DNA of 6,912 nt from Ignavibacteria bacterium (GTDB taxonomy: Bacteria; Bacteroidota; Ignavibacteria; Tepidaquicellales; Tepidaquicellaceae), in assembly GCA_018058125.1 (NCBI GenBank), contig JAGPCH010000077.1, positions 1-6,912 of the forward strand, given 5' to 3'. Under the pieces are notes generated by a model, which was not told the DNA's origin, ran no database searches, and saw nothing but the letters and a program-made list of their open reading frames with translations. This document shows positions 1 through 6,892 of the stretch, piece after piece. The number at the start of each line of letters is the position of its first letter. Position 1 is the stretch's first letter. The translations under genes were made by a program, and so were the position numbers.

Positions 1-24
1 CTCATACTCATACTCATACTCATA
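1..24. repeat. CTCATA hexamer tandem array (4 copies, left edge)
   Basis: Four exact head-to-tail copies of CTCATA begin at the first base of the window, so the array probably continues to the left. It decays into related but degenerate sequence (ACTCGTAACTG) up to about position 35. It lies just beyond the pckG terminator, outside the transcription unit. It is a simple-sequence repeat with no coding potential that I can support, and its function is unknown. Confidence 0.8.
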
Positions 25-42
25 ACTCGTAACTGAATAACA

Positions 43-72
43 AAACGCCGGCAATATTACTTACCGGCGTTT
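43..72 (-). terminator. Rho-independent terminator of the pckG transcription unit
   Basis: A perfect 9-bp inverted repeat (AAACGCCGG at 43-51, CCGGCGTTT at 64-72) encloses a 12-nt loop. The stem has a GC-rich core in very AT-rich surroundings. Read on the minus strand it ends in GTTTTGTTATT, a T-rich tail. It starts 44 nt after the pckG stop codon and no other gene lies between, so it most likely ends the queC-to-pckG transcript. The stem also carries A-rich sequence on its other side, so it could work in both directions. Confidence 0.8.
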
Positions 73-86
73 AATTGTTAAATCAA

Positions 87-117
87 ATCAAAGATCAAAA
101 ATCAAAGATCAAAAATC
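87..117. repeat. 14-bp tandem duplication abutting the pckG stop codon
   Basis: The 14-mer ATCAAAGATCAAAA occurs twice exactly, at 87-100 and 101-114. A 3-nt start of a third copy (ATC, 115-117) runs into the complement of the pckG stop codon. A degenerate half unit (AATCAAATCAA) precedes it from 81. In the transcript this is a U-rich, GAUC-containing stretch between stop codon and terminator. It looks like slippage-type sequence; no function is evident. Confidence 0.75.
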
Positions 118-1895
118 TATTTATTATATCTTTCCTCAAGCTTACTCAACTGTTCTGACAATTCAGTCGGAAGATGCCCTTCGAATTTTTTATAATATTC
201 TTTCATCTCTGCAATCTCGCTCAATCCTTCTTCTTTTGTGATCTCAAAAAGGCTCTCAATATTACCGTTAAGATCAAGTCCTGAAAGATCAAGCGCACCG
301 GCTTTCGGAACTCTGCCGAATGGTTTTTCATCATAACTGTCTTTTCCGTCAAGTCTTTCGAATACCCATTTCAAAACTCTGATATTGTCACCGTATCCGG
401 GCCATATAAACTTGCCGTTCTCGTCTTTTCTGAACCAGTTTACATAGAATATTTTCGGTAGTTTTGATGCATCAGCTTTCTTACCCATTTCGATCCAGTG
501 TTTAAAATAATCACCCATATTGTATCCGCAGAAGGGAAGCATTGCAAACGGATCATGTCTGACCTGTCCTAAACCGCCAACTGCTGCTGCAGTCATTTCA
601 GATGAAACAGATGATCCTAAATATGTTCCGTGATTCCAGTCAATGGCTTCAGTAACTAACGGAACGATGGAAGCTCTTCTTCCTCCAAACAGGATTGCTG
701 AGATAGGAACTCCTTTTGGATTTTCCCAGTCTTTGTCTATTACAGGACACTGTGAAGCCGGAGCTGTAAATCTTGAATTAGCATGAGATGAAGGAGTCTC
801 AGAATCCGGAGTCCAGTCATTACCATGCCAGTCTGTGAGATGAGCAGGTTTTTCTTTTGTCATTCCTTCCCACCATACATCACCGTCATCTGTCAAAGCT
901 ACATTCGTAAATAATGAATTTTTTTCCATGGATTTCATTGCATTTCCGTTTGTGCTGTAAGAAGTACCCGGAGCAACACCAAAGAATCCGTATTCAGGGT
1001 TGATAGCATACAGTCTTCCGTCTTCACCGAATTTCATCCAGGCAATATCGTCACCGACGGTCTCGACTTTCCAACCCGGAATAGTAGGGGACAGCATTGC
1101 AAGATTTGTTTTTCCGCATGCGCTTGGGAATGCCGCAGCAATGTATTTCTTTACGCCTTCCGGTGAAGTAATTCCAACTATAAGCATATGCTCTGCCATC
1201 CATCCTTCTTCTCTTGCCATTGAAGAAGCTATTCTTAATGCAAAACATTTTTTTCCTAGTAAAGCATTTCCGCCGTATCCGCTTCCGTAAGACCAGATAC
1301 TTCTTTCTTCCGGGAAATGAACAATATACTTTTCCTTATTACATGGCCACTTAACATCTGCTTCACCTTCTTTAAGCGGATGACCGACTGAATGCAGACA
1401 AGGAACAAATTCACTGTCACCCAGTACATCCAATACTTTTTCTCCGATTCTTGTCATTATTCTCATATTCATTACTACATAAGGTGAGTCTGTTATTTCA
1501 ACTCCAATATGCGCAATATCCGATCCAAGAGGTCCCATGCTGTAAGGAATTACATACATGGTTCTTCCTTTCATGCAGCCGTCAAATATATCATTCAGAA
1601 TCTTTTTCATTTCTACCGGATCCATCCAGTTATTTGTAGGTCCTGCATCTTCCTTTTTTGCAGAACAAATGTATGTTCTGTCTTCCACTCTTGCGACATC
1701 AGAAGGATCAGAAACTGTATAGTAACTGCCCGGTCTCTTTTCTTCGTTCAGTTTTTTTATTGTGCCTTTTTCTACTAGCATTTTCGCAATATTATCATAC
1801 TCTTCCTGAGTACCTGTGCACCAGTGTACATTATCCGGTTTGCATAATTTTTCGCATTCGTCAACCCAGTCCTGTAATTTTTTACTTATTTTCAT
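117..1895 (-). CDS. pckG: Phosphoenolpyruvate carboxykinase (GTP)
   Basis: This cytosolic enzyme converts oxaloacetate + GTP to phosphoenolpyruvate + CO2 + GDP, the entry step of gluconeogenesis (reversible, so possibly anaplerotic). At 592 aa it is full length for the GTP family. Visible landmarks, with human PCK1 equivalents from memory: R-loop Arg69 (R87); K216 and H236, the Mn ligands (K244, H264); P-loop FPSACGKTN at 256-264 with the reactive Cys260 (C288) and Lys262; GDD 281-283 with Asp283 (D311); Arg375 in NSRF (R405); [10 protein letters not shown] 403-412; lid segment SEMTAAAVG 432-440; guanine-binding Phe488 and Phe496. The third aromatic of the guanine pocket, Phe530 in human, is Tyr501 here. 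The ATG at 1895 is fixed by a strong AAAGGAG five bases upstream. It is the last gene of a minus-strand run, 49 nt after an AI-2E gene, and is followed by a stem-loop terminator. Identification is secure; the ATP-dependent PckA family has quite different motifs. Confidence 0.97.
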   Translation of the reverse strand: MKISKKLQDWVDECEKLCKPDNVHWCTGTQEEYDNIAKMLVEKGTIKKLNEEKRPGSYYTVSDPSDVARVEDRTYICSAKKEDAGPTNNWMDPVEMKKILNDIFDGCMKGRTMYVIPYSMGPLGSDIAHIGVEITDSPYVVMNMRIMTRIGEKVLDVLGDSEFVPCLHSVGHPLKEGEADVKWPCNKEKYIVHFPEERSIWSYGSGYGGNALLGKKCFALRIASSMAREEGWMAEHMLIVGITSPEGVKKYIAAAFPSACGKTNLAMLSPTIPGWKVETVGDDIAWMKFGEDGRLYAINPEYGFFGVAPGTSYSTNGNAMKSMEKNSLFTNVALTDDGDVWWEGMTKEKPAHLTDWHGNDWTPDSETPSSHANSRFTAPASQCPVIDKDWENPKGVPISAILFGGRRASIVPLVTEAIDWNHGTYLGSSVSSEMTAAAVGGLGQVRHDPFAMLPFCGYNMGDYFKHWIEMGKKADASKLPKIFYVNWFRKDENGKFIWPGYGDNIRVLKWVFERLDGKDSYDEKPFGRVPKAGALDLSGLDLNGNIESLFEITKEEGLSEIAEMKEYYKKFEGHLPTELSEQLSKLEERYNK

Positions 1896-1900
1896 TTTTA

Positions 1901-1907
1901 CTCCTTT
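1901..1907 (-). promoter_or_regulatory. Strong Shine-Dalgarno of pckG
   Basis: On the minus strand AAAGGAG lies 5 nt before the ATG at 1895, a near-ideal ribosome binding site that fixes the start. It stands out because the other four genes of the window have no comparable motif before their starts. The 49-nt gap (1896-1944) is otherwise A/T only, with no clear terminator, and I cannot identify a promoter in it. Confidence 0.8.
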
Positions 1908-1944
1908 GTTATTTATTTTATTGATTAAAAAAATATTTTTAAAT

Positions 1945-3000
1945 TTATTTTATGCTTTCAGCATTATTGCTCATTAATATTGCAATTGATCTGGTAGCAG
2001 GTATGTTCATAAAAATGATCTTGATCATGCTCATTATCGGTACTGAAAGAATCATCCCAACAATTCCCCATACATATCCCCAGAAAAGCAGGGAAAAAAG
2101 CAACAGCAGGGGACTAAGATCCAGCTTTGCTCCGAAAATTTTTGGCTCAATTATATTCCCCTTTATATTCTGAATTAATATCAAAACACCCAGAATTATA
2201 ACAGGCGTCACAATACTTTCAAACTGCAAAAGCATTACTATGGTAACCAGTATTGATGCAATTAGTGAGCCAACATTCGGAACAAAATCGGTTAAGAAAA
2301 ACAAGAAAGCCCAGATAAAATAAAAATCCACACCGCAGATCCATAAAAATACTCCGATCAGTACTGCCTGTATTAAACTTAATAATGTTTTTCCTGAAAT
2401 ATAATCTTTTACTCCGGTAAAAATGTCATTAAGTGTATTATTGACTGTGTTTTGCTTCTCTTCATCAAAAGCCTTGCTTATCCTTAACTTAATGCTTTTT
2501 GTTTCAGAAAGTATGAAAATTATATAAAACAGAATAATTATATAATAGCCCATTAAAGAAGTCACACTCGAAAACACATTTGTTATAGTGGCAGTAAGTT
2601 TACCATCTGCCAGTAAACTTCTTATATTAAATTTATCACTGAAACTTTGAATTTCTGACTCTGAAATATTAAAAAAACGGACAGCATTTTCAAAAATGGA
2701 AATGGCTTTTAGTTCGTATTTTGGGAATTCCGCTGAAAATGTATTTACACTAGTAATAATAAAAACACTGGCAATATTTGAGATCAGGATAATTATCAGA
2801 ATAATGATTATAACTGATAATGCTGCAGGGATTTTCTTATTCAGTAAATTATACAATGGCATAAAAACAAAAGAAATAATGATCGCAACGAATAAAGGAA
2901 GTAAAATAGACTGAAGCTCTATCAGGACAAACACCAGGAATCCCATAAGAAATATGGCGGCTACAGCATTTAAAAAACTATTAGGATTTTTTTCAGTCAT
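1945..3000 (-). CDS. AI-2E family transporter, second tandem copy
   Basis: This is an integral inner-membrane protein of the AI-2E (TqsA/PerM/YdiK-type) family, members of which have been linked to autoinducer-2 export or Na+/H+ exchange; the substrate here cannot be read from sequence. The 351 aa match the usual length. Hydrophobic segments lie at about 11-28, 31-50, 58-84, 148-166, 204-222, 226-255, 262-279 and 295-330, with a soluble stretch between segments 3 and 4 (about 88-145). Family signatures are the [10 protein letters not shown] element (239-248) and the C-terminal EPKIFG...LDLSP...[16 protein letters not shown] (285-323). It is a paralogue of the gene directly upstream; over the last 90 residues I estimate about 60% identity by eye. 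Its ATG (2998-3000) follows the upstream TAA with no intervening base and has no Shine-Dalgarno, which suggests translational coupling. pckG follows after 49 nt. Confidence 0.9.
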   Translation of the reverse strand: MTEKNPNSFLNAVAAIFLMGFLVFVLIELQSILLPLFVAIIISFVFMPLYNLLNKKIPAALSVIIIILIIILISNIASVFIITSVNTFSAEFPKYELKAISIFENAVRFFNISESEIQSFSDKFNIRSLLADGKLTATITNVFSSVTSLMGYYIIILFYIIFILSETKSIKLRISKAFDEEKQNTVNNTLNDIFTGVKDYISGKTLLSLIQAVLIGVFLWICGVDFYFIWAFLFFLTDFVPNVGSLIASILVTIVMLLQFESIVTPVIILGVLILIQNIKGNIIEPKIFGAKLDLSPLLLLFSLLFWGYVWGIVGMILSVPIMSMIKIIFMNIPATRSIAILMSNNAESIK

Positions 3001-4077
3001 TTATTCATTAATATGGTTTTCAATAATTATTTCTTCTCTATAGCTCATTAATATTCCGAGTGGCTTTGTCGCTTCAAAATTCATTATAATGATCTTTATA
3101 ATACTCATGATCGGCACGGACAATATCATTCCGATTATTCCCCAGACATAACCACCCATAAACAAAGATAACAATAACAGTATGGGACTTAAGTTTAAAT
3201 AATTTCCTAAAATCTTTGGCTCGAGTATATTACCAACTATATTCTGTAAGACAATTAAAATTATTGTTACAATGATCGGCGTAAAAAAATTATCAAACTG
3301 AAGAAACATGGTAATGCTGGGAAAAGCAATTGCTATCAATGCTCCGATACTCGGGATAAAATGCATCAGGAATATCAGGAATCCCCACAGGATATAAAAA
3401 TCACATCCGAATAAAAACAAAACAGTTCCCGAAAGAACACCAAGAATAAGACTGAAAAATATTTTTCCTGATATGTATGTTCTTACATCTGCAAAAATAG
3501 TATTTAAAGTAATGCCTATTCTCGCTGCCTTATCTTCACTGAAAGCTAAACTAATTCTTCTTTTAATACTGGTAAATTCGGATAAAATAAATATGACATA
3601 AAATAAGATCAAAATGAAATCTCCGAATATTCCTGCAAATCCTGTTAGCAAACCGGTTATGAAGTTTGTTACTGATTCATGCTTCAGCAAATTTGATAAT
3701 TTAAGTGAATCATAAAAACCCGCTGCATCTTCCGCGCTGAGATCCAGAGAAATTATTACAGAATTAATTATACTCAACAGCTTCTCTTCATACAAAGATA
3801 AATTATTTGCAAATGAATTTGCGCTCGTCACAATAAAGACACCTGCTATATTTGCGAATATTATAATTATCAGTAAAATAATAATGATCGCTAAAAACGA
3901 AGGGATCTTTTTTTTCAACATCAGACTGTAAAATGGCTGAAATGCAAATGCTATGAAAATAGCCAGAGTAAATGGTATCAATATAGAACTTAACTCTTTC
4001 AGAACATATATAGAAAATCCCGCCAGAAATAATCCTGCTACAATATTTAAGAATTTATTATTGTCGGCTGATATCAA
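3001..4077 (-). CDS. AI-2E family transporter, first tandem copy (TTG start)
   Basis: This is a polytopic inner-membrane protein of the AI-2E family, 358 aa, with the same plan as its downstream paralogue. Three N-terminal hydrophobic segments lie at about 9-27, 31-50 and 60-84, followed by a polar stretch (about 88-145), then five more segments to residue 330. Signature elements are FIPSIGALIA (240-249) and EPKILG...LNLSP...[16 protein letters not shown] (286-324). The start is TTG (complement of CAA at 4075-4077). No in-frame ATG lies between it and the upstream in-frame stop at 4096-4098. From TTG the protein aligns with the paralogue without gaps, and both have FLN at residues 9-11, which supports this start. 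It lies 27 nt after queC with no terminator between, so it is probably co-transcribed with it. The charged tail after about residue 345 is longer than in the paralogue. Substrate unknown. Confidence 0.9.
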   Translation of the reverse strand: MISADNNKFLNIVAGLFLAGFSIYVLKELSSILIPFTLAIFIAFAFQPFYSLMLKKKIPSFLAIIIILLIIIIFANIAGVFIVTSANSFANNLSLYEEKLLSIINSVIISLDLSAEDAAGFYDSLKLSNLLKHESVTNFITGLLTGFAGIFGDFILILFYVIFILSEFTSIKRRISLAFSEDKAARIGITLNTIFADVRTYISGKIFFSLILGVLSGTVLFLFGCDFYILWGFLIFLMHFIPSIGALIAIAFPSITMFLQFDNFFTPIIVTIILIVLQNIVGNILEPKILGNYLNLSPILLLLSLFMGGYVWGIIGMILSVPIMSIIKIIIMNFEATKPLGILMSYREEIIIENHINE

Positions 4078-4104
4078 ACTTAGTATTCTCTGATGTTAAA
4101 CTAT

Positions 4105-4803
4105 TTATTGAGTTAAAATTTTTTGAGTGTTGATCTTATACTTTATCGGATCTATTAATCCGGCAAGACGGAAACCCCGGAGCCTTAAAGCGCAGCTGTC
4201 ACATTCACCGCAAGCCAGTTCATTATTTCTGTAACATGACCAGGTAAGATGTATAGGGGCATCTATTTCTGTTGATTTCAAAACAATATCTTTTTTTGAA
4301 AGATCAATTATCGGAGTTTCAACTTTTATCTTAAGATCAGGTTTGGTTCCTTTTAAGATCATTTTATTAAATGCCTTAAAAAAATCCTTTCTGCAGTCAG
4401 GATAACCGCTGGAATCTTCTTCTACAGCACCTATGAAAATTTTCTTTGCCCTGATCACTTCAGCCCAGCTGACTGCAATTGAAAGAATGTTTGCATTTCT
4501 GAATGGCACATAACTGGAAGGTATTTCTTTTGTATTTAGATTGGCAGTGGTTACTTTAATTCTGCTGTCTGTTAATGATGAACCTCCAATATCTTTCAGA
4601 TGACTTATATCCACTACCAGTTTGTTTTTGGTACCATAATATTCAGCAATATTATTAAAAGCTTTTAATTCTTTTTTTTGTGTTCGCTGACCGTAATTTA
4701 CATGAAGTAAATATAATTCATGGCTTCTGTCTGCAATTGCCGTAGTAAGCGCACTGTCCATACCGCCGCTGACAAGAACTACTGCTTTTCCGTTTCTATT
4801 CAT
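4105..4803 (-). CDS. queC: 7-cyano-7-deazaguanine synthase QueC
   Basis: This ATP-dependent enzyme turns 7-carboxy-7-deazaguanine plus ammonia into preQ0, the precursor of queuosine in tRNA (and of archaeosine or deazapurine DNA modifications in other settings). At 232 aa it is of normal length. It shows the PP-loop ATP-pyrophosphatase motif SGGMDS (12-17), the family motifs VNYGQR (35-40), YVPFRN (98-103) and EDSSGYPDCR (129-138), and four zinc-ligand cysteines C190, C198, C201 and C204 in SCYRNNELACGECDSC. All key residues are present. The ATG places the PP-loop the usual short distance from the N terminus; there is no Shine-Dalgarno, but a well-matched promoter lies just upstream. No queD, queE, queF or tgt is in the window, so the rest of the pathway must be elsewhere. 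The next genes, 27 nt downstream, encode two AI-2E-type membrane proteins. Nothing suggests the DNA-modifying (dpd) version of the pathway. Confidence 0.96.
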   Translation of the reverse strand: MNRNGKAVVLVSGGMDSALTTAIADRSHELYLLHVNYGQRTQKKELKAFNNIAEYYGTKNKLVVDISHLKDIGGSSLTDSRIKVTTANLNTKEIPSSYVPFRNANILSIAVSWAEVIRAKKIFIGAVEEDSSGYPDCRKDFFKAFNKMILKGTKPDLKIKVETPIIDLSKKDIVLKSTEIDAPIHLTWSCYRNNELACGECDSCALRLRGFRLAGLIDPIKYKINTQKILTQ

Positions 4804-4817
4804 TTGATAAATTTACT

Positions 4818-4848
4818 CAAATGTATGTCAAGATAGAAGTCAAACAAA
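4818..4848 (-). promoter_or_regulatory. Bacteroidota-type promoter of queC
   Basis: On the minus strand TTTG (4845-4848) is followed after exactly 19 nt by TACATTTG (4818-4825), matching the Bacteroidota primary-sigma consensus TTTG-N19-TAnnTTTG. A second TTTG at 4841-4844 would give a 15-nt spacer. Transcription would begin around 4811-4814, leaving a leader of only about ten bases. A perfect TTGACA (4826-4831) lies between the elements, but the -10 it would imply (TATCAA at 4804-4809) touches the ATG, so it is unlikely to serve this start. No room remains for a riboswitch after this start site. Confidence 0.6.
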
Positions 4849-4892
4849 CAATCAAAATTCGGAAGATATTTAATATATATTTTTTAAAATCC

Positions 4893-4912
4893 TGAAAAAA
4901 CCGGAACGGGTT
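4893..4912 (-). terminator. Weak candidate terminator after the CoA-transferase
   Basis: Read on the minus strand, AACC and GGTT pair around the six-base loop CGTTCC and are followed by six T residues in all (the last two of the stem plus four). An alternative is TGAACC pairing with GGTTCA around a T bulge. The stem is short, so termination would be inefficient. It lies about 120 nt after the CoA-transferase stop, between the heptamer array and the queC promoter, where a terminator is expected. Nothing better is visible in the gap. Confidence 0.35.
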
Positions 4913-4943
4913 CACCAATTATTTTATATAATGCGGTATATTC

Positions 4944-5027
4944 AACTTTCAACTTTTAACTTTCAACTTTTAACTTTTAACTTTCAACTTTTAACTTTTA
5001 ACTTTCAACTTTTAACTTTTAACTTTA
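4944..5027. repeat. Heptamer array AACTTTY (12 units) with 21-bp higher-order period
   Basis: Twelve head-to-tail heptamers of AACTTTN fill 84 bp. The seventh base follows the order C T, C T T, C T T, C T T, A, so 4958-5020 is three exact copies of a 21-bp super-unit. The array ends 2 nt from the CoA-transferase stop codon. Read in the sense of that gene, each super-unit has stop codons in all three frames. On the plus strand one frame stays open (repeating NFQLLTF), which produces a spurious small ORF. No CRISPR-like spacers are present. It resembles a variable-number tandem repeat. Confidence 0.9.
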
Positions 5028-5029
5028 TG

Positions 5030-6337
5030 TTATCTTACTTTCAAAACCTCAAATGCATATCTCTCAAGACTGTCTCTGAATTTCGGATGAGCAATGTTTA
5101 TAAGGCTTTTTACTCTTTCTCTTATTGATTTTCCAAACAGATCGGCGATTCCATATTCGGTAATAACAAAATGCACATCAGCCCTTGTTGTAGTTACTCC
5201 CGCACCCTGTTTTAGAAAAGGAGTTATCCTTGATAAAGTCCCGCCCTTAGCTGTTGATGTAAATGCCATGATAGGTTTGCCGTTAACACTTCTGGTGGCT
5301 CCTCTTATGAAATCCAGCTGTCCGCCGAATCCTGAATAATTTTTAACACCTATTGAATCAGCGCAAACCTGACCTGTCAGATCCACTTCCAGCGCGGAAT
5401 TTATTGATACCATATTGTCATTTCTCGAAACTATAAACGGATCATTTACAAATTTTGTAGGACGGAATTCAAATATCGGATTATTGTTCATGTAATCAAA
5501 ACACATCTTTGTTCCAAGCATAAATGATGATACAACTTTACCGGGCAAAAGGGTTTTTTTCTCACCGTTGATAACACCTGTTTCGATAAGGTGGATGAGA
5601 TTATCGGAAAACATTTCCGTATGTATCCCAAGATCCTTTTTATCGGTAAGGAATTTCAGCACCGTATCAGGAATGATTCCAATTCCCATTTGTAATGTTG
5701 AACCATCGGCAATCAGACCGGAAATATGTTTTCCTATCTGTTCATAACATTCTGTTTCTTCCGGTGTAATATTTTTTGAATGAGAGAATTCCGGAATGGG
5801 CTCATCGATCTCCACTGCATAATCAATTCGGTTTATGTTAATAAAATTATCACCAAGAACTCTCGGCATATTAGGATTGATCTGTGCAATTATTATTTTA
5901 GCATTTTCTGAAGCTGTTTTAGCGCAGTCATTGCTCAATGCAAAAGAGCAAAACCCGTGTTCGTCGGGTGGTGATAAATGAAGCAGACAGACATCAATAG
6001 GAAGTTTCTTTTTTTCTATAAGTATCGGGATCTCAGAAAGAAAAACCGGAACGAAATCAGCTTTACCTTCATTGACCGCTTTTCGTACATCACCCCCTGT
6101 AAACAGCGAAACTACTCTGAAATGATCTATCATTTCTTCCCTGACATACGGGGCTCCGAGAAATGTCAGAAGCTGTATTAATTTTACATTATCAAGCTCG
6201 TTATATCTTTTGCACATGCTATCAATTAATGTTGCAGGGAAAGAGCAGTTACCATGTATAAATACATTATCACCTGATTTAATAACCTTTACAGCTTCAT
6301 CACTTGTTACTGTTTTTGTTTTTACTATGCTTTTCAT
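5030..6337 (-). CDS. CoA-transferase, acetyl-CoA hydrolase / 4-hydroxybutyrate CoA-transferase family
   Basis: This soluble class I CoA-transferase-fold enzyme moves CoA between an acyl-CoA and a carboxylate through a glutamyl-CoA thioester. At 435 aa it matches the AbfT/butyryl-CoA:acetate-type subfamily, not the longer succinyl-CoA:acetate transferases (about 500 aa). The N-terminal domain starts with VTSDEAVKVIKSGDNVFIHG (10-29) and contains PPDEHGFCS (123-131). The second domain has LQMGIG (215-220), the catalytic Glu241 in GIHTEMFSDNL (237-247), the CoA-site loop YSGFGGQLDFIRGA (334-347), TEYGIA (393-398) and IAHPKFRD (415-422). All expected catalytic features are present. The ATG at 6337 is the only reasonable start: upstream there is no in-frame alternative and no Shine-Dalgarno. 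It stands alone, with 575 nt of non-coding DNA upstream and a tandem repeat directly downstream. Natural substrates (acetate, propionate, butyrate, 4-hydroxybutyrate or hydrolysis) cannot be decided from sequence. Confidence 0.9.
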   Translation of the reverse strand: MKSIVKTKTVTSDEAVKVIKSGDNVFIHGNCSFPATLIDSMCKRYNELDNVKLIQLLTFLGAPYVREEMIDHFRVVSLFTGGDVRKAVNEGKADFVPVFLSEIPILIEKKKLPIDVCLLHLSPPDEHGFCSFALSNDCAKTASENAKIIIAQINPNMPRVLGDNFININRIDYAVEIDEPIPEFSHSKNITPEETECYEQIGKHISGLIADGSTLQMGIGIIPDTVLKFLTDKKDLGIHTEMFSDNLIHLIETGVINGEKKTLLPGKVVSSFMLGTKMCFDYMNNNPIFEFRPTKFVNDPFIVSRNDNMVSINSALEVDLTGQVCADSIGVKNYSGFGGQLDFIRGATRSVNGKPIMAFTSTAKGGTLSRITPFLKQGAGVTTTRADVHFVITEYGIADLFGKSIRERVKSLINIAHPKFRDSLERYAFEVLKVR

Positions 6338-6493
6338 TTTGTATGAGTTAACATTTTTAAATCGTGTTTATACAAATTATTACAGTTGAATTTGATATTA
6401 AAGTTAAAATAAATACCATATTATTTGATTAAAATTTTATATCGGAATTCAATAGTGTAATGACTGTTTAAACTTCAAAATTTTTTTGATTTG

Positions 6494-6570
6494 TTCAGGA
6501 TTTGCTTAAACGCAGAGGAAGAGAGAAGCAGAGATTTTAATTTTACGTTTTCTCTGCTGCTGTGCATCTC
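6494..6570. repeat. CGCAGAG-type dispersed repeat, degenerate copy
   Basis: This is the left member of a direct repeat with 110-bp spacing. It opens with TTCAGGATTTG, then CGCAGAGG (6511-6518), GAGAAGCAGAG (6523-6533), a loop TTTTAATTTTACG, and TCTCTGCTGCTGTGCATCTC (6551-6570). The right arm loses the pairing with CGCAGAG (CTCAACC in place of CTCTGCG), so only the inner part of the hairpin survives. It appears to be an older or decayed copy of the element at 6603-6686. Confidence 0.75.
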
Positions 6571-6602
6571 AACCCTTCCTTTAATAGAGATTATCTTAAA
6601 GC

Positions 6603-6686
6603 TTCAGGATTTGTTTAAAACGCAGAGGTGCAGAGAAGCAGAGTTTTTAATTTTACGATTTCTCTGCTGCTCTGCATCTCTGCGTT
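6603..6686. repeat. CGCAGAG-type palindromic repeat, intact copy with long stem-loop
   Basis: After the shared lead-in TTCAGGATTTG, the left arm 6619-6643 and right arm 6662-6686 pair over 25 positions with two non-Watson-Crick positions, one of them a possible G-U. They enclose an 18-nt T-rich loop. The arms themselves are built from CAGAG/GCAGAG sub-repeats. T-rich sequence follows on both strands (GTATTTTTATT on plus, TTTTAAAC on minus), so it could terminate transcription from either side, although no gene end is visible nearby. It has no coding capacity and no transposase; a REP- or MITE-like intergenic element is the simplest reading. Confidence 0.8.
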
Positions 6687-6867
6687 GTATTTTTATTAGT
6701 TTTGAATCAATCCGAAATTGGTTAGTACATATTGGGAGCGCGGTGAGGTTATTCAGGGAAAGGGAAAATTATCCTTGAATGTAAATTTTAATCAATTTTT
6801 TTAAAAATTATAAAAATCGTTTTGGACAGTTGTGGATTTTTAAGCAAACATTAAATTTTTATACATT

Positions 6868-6892
6868 TATAAATTTTTGTTTTAAATTTATA
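6868..6892. repeat. All-A/T inverted repeat near the right edge
   Basis: TATAAATTT (6868-6876) and AAATTTATA (6884-6892) form a perfect 9-bp inverted repeat around a 7-nt loop. Being pure A/T in A/T-rich DNA it may be chance. It could also be an operator or promoter element for a gene beyond the window, since TTGACC follows directly at 6893-6898. Confidence 0.3.

Larger units (their letters stand above)
117..4803 (-). other. Putative transcription unit queC - AI-2E - AI-2E - pckG
   Basis: Four same-strand genes are separated by 27, 0 and 49 nt. No stem-loop lies between them, a consensus promoter sits before the first, and a strong terminator follows the last. Tandem repeats lie outside this stretch and none inside. 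Co-transcription is therefore likely for queC and the AI-2E pair. It is less sure for pckG, which has its own strong ribosome binding site and an AT-only upstream gap that might hide a promoter. Confidence 0.5.

Noticed and set aside
1000..1290. Plus-strand ORFs opposite pckG, including those at 1451-1924
   Set aside because: They are antisense shadows of a well-supported gene, and their translations are low in recognisable features.
4804..4860. preQ1 riboswitch before queC
   Set aside because: The predicted leader is about ten bases, and no pseudoknot-type hairpin with an A-rich tail is visible upstream.
4944..5027. CRISPR array
   Set aside because: The repeats are 7 bp and contiguous, with no unique spacers and no cas genes in the window.
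4931..5128. Small plus-strand ORF with repeating NFQLLTF peptide
   Set aside because: It is generated by the 21-bp period of the heptamer array and then runs into the reverse strand of the CoA-transferase. It has no ribosome binding site and no protein-like composition.
6042..6054. AAAACCGGAACG shared between the CoA-transferase gene and the gap at 4897-4908
   Set aside because: It is too short and without flanking similarity, so it is likely chance.
6730..6770. G-rich patch as a possible RNA gene or gene remnant
   Set aside because: I could not find a tRNA cloverleaf, a stable hairpin or an open frame with recognisable content. It is only a local composition change.
6491..6778. Plus-strand 95-codon ORF in the right intergenic region
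   Set aside because: It is composed almost entirely of the two CGCAGAG repeat copies, and its translation shows the same duplicated segment. There is no Shine-Dalgarno and no conserved domain feature.
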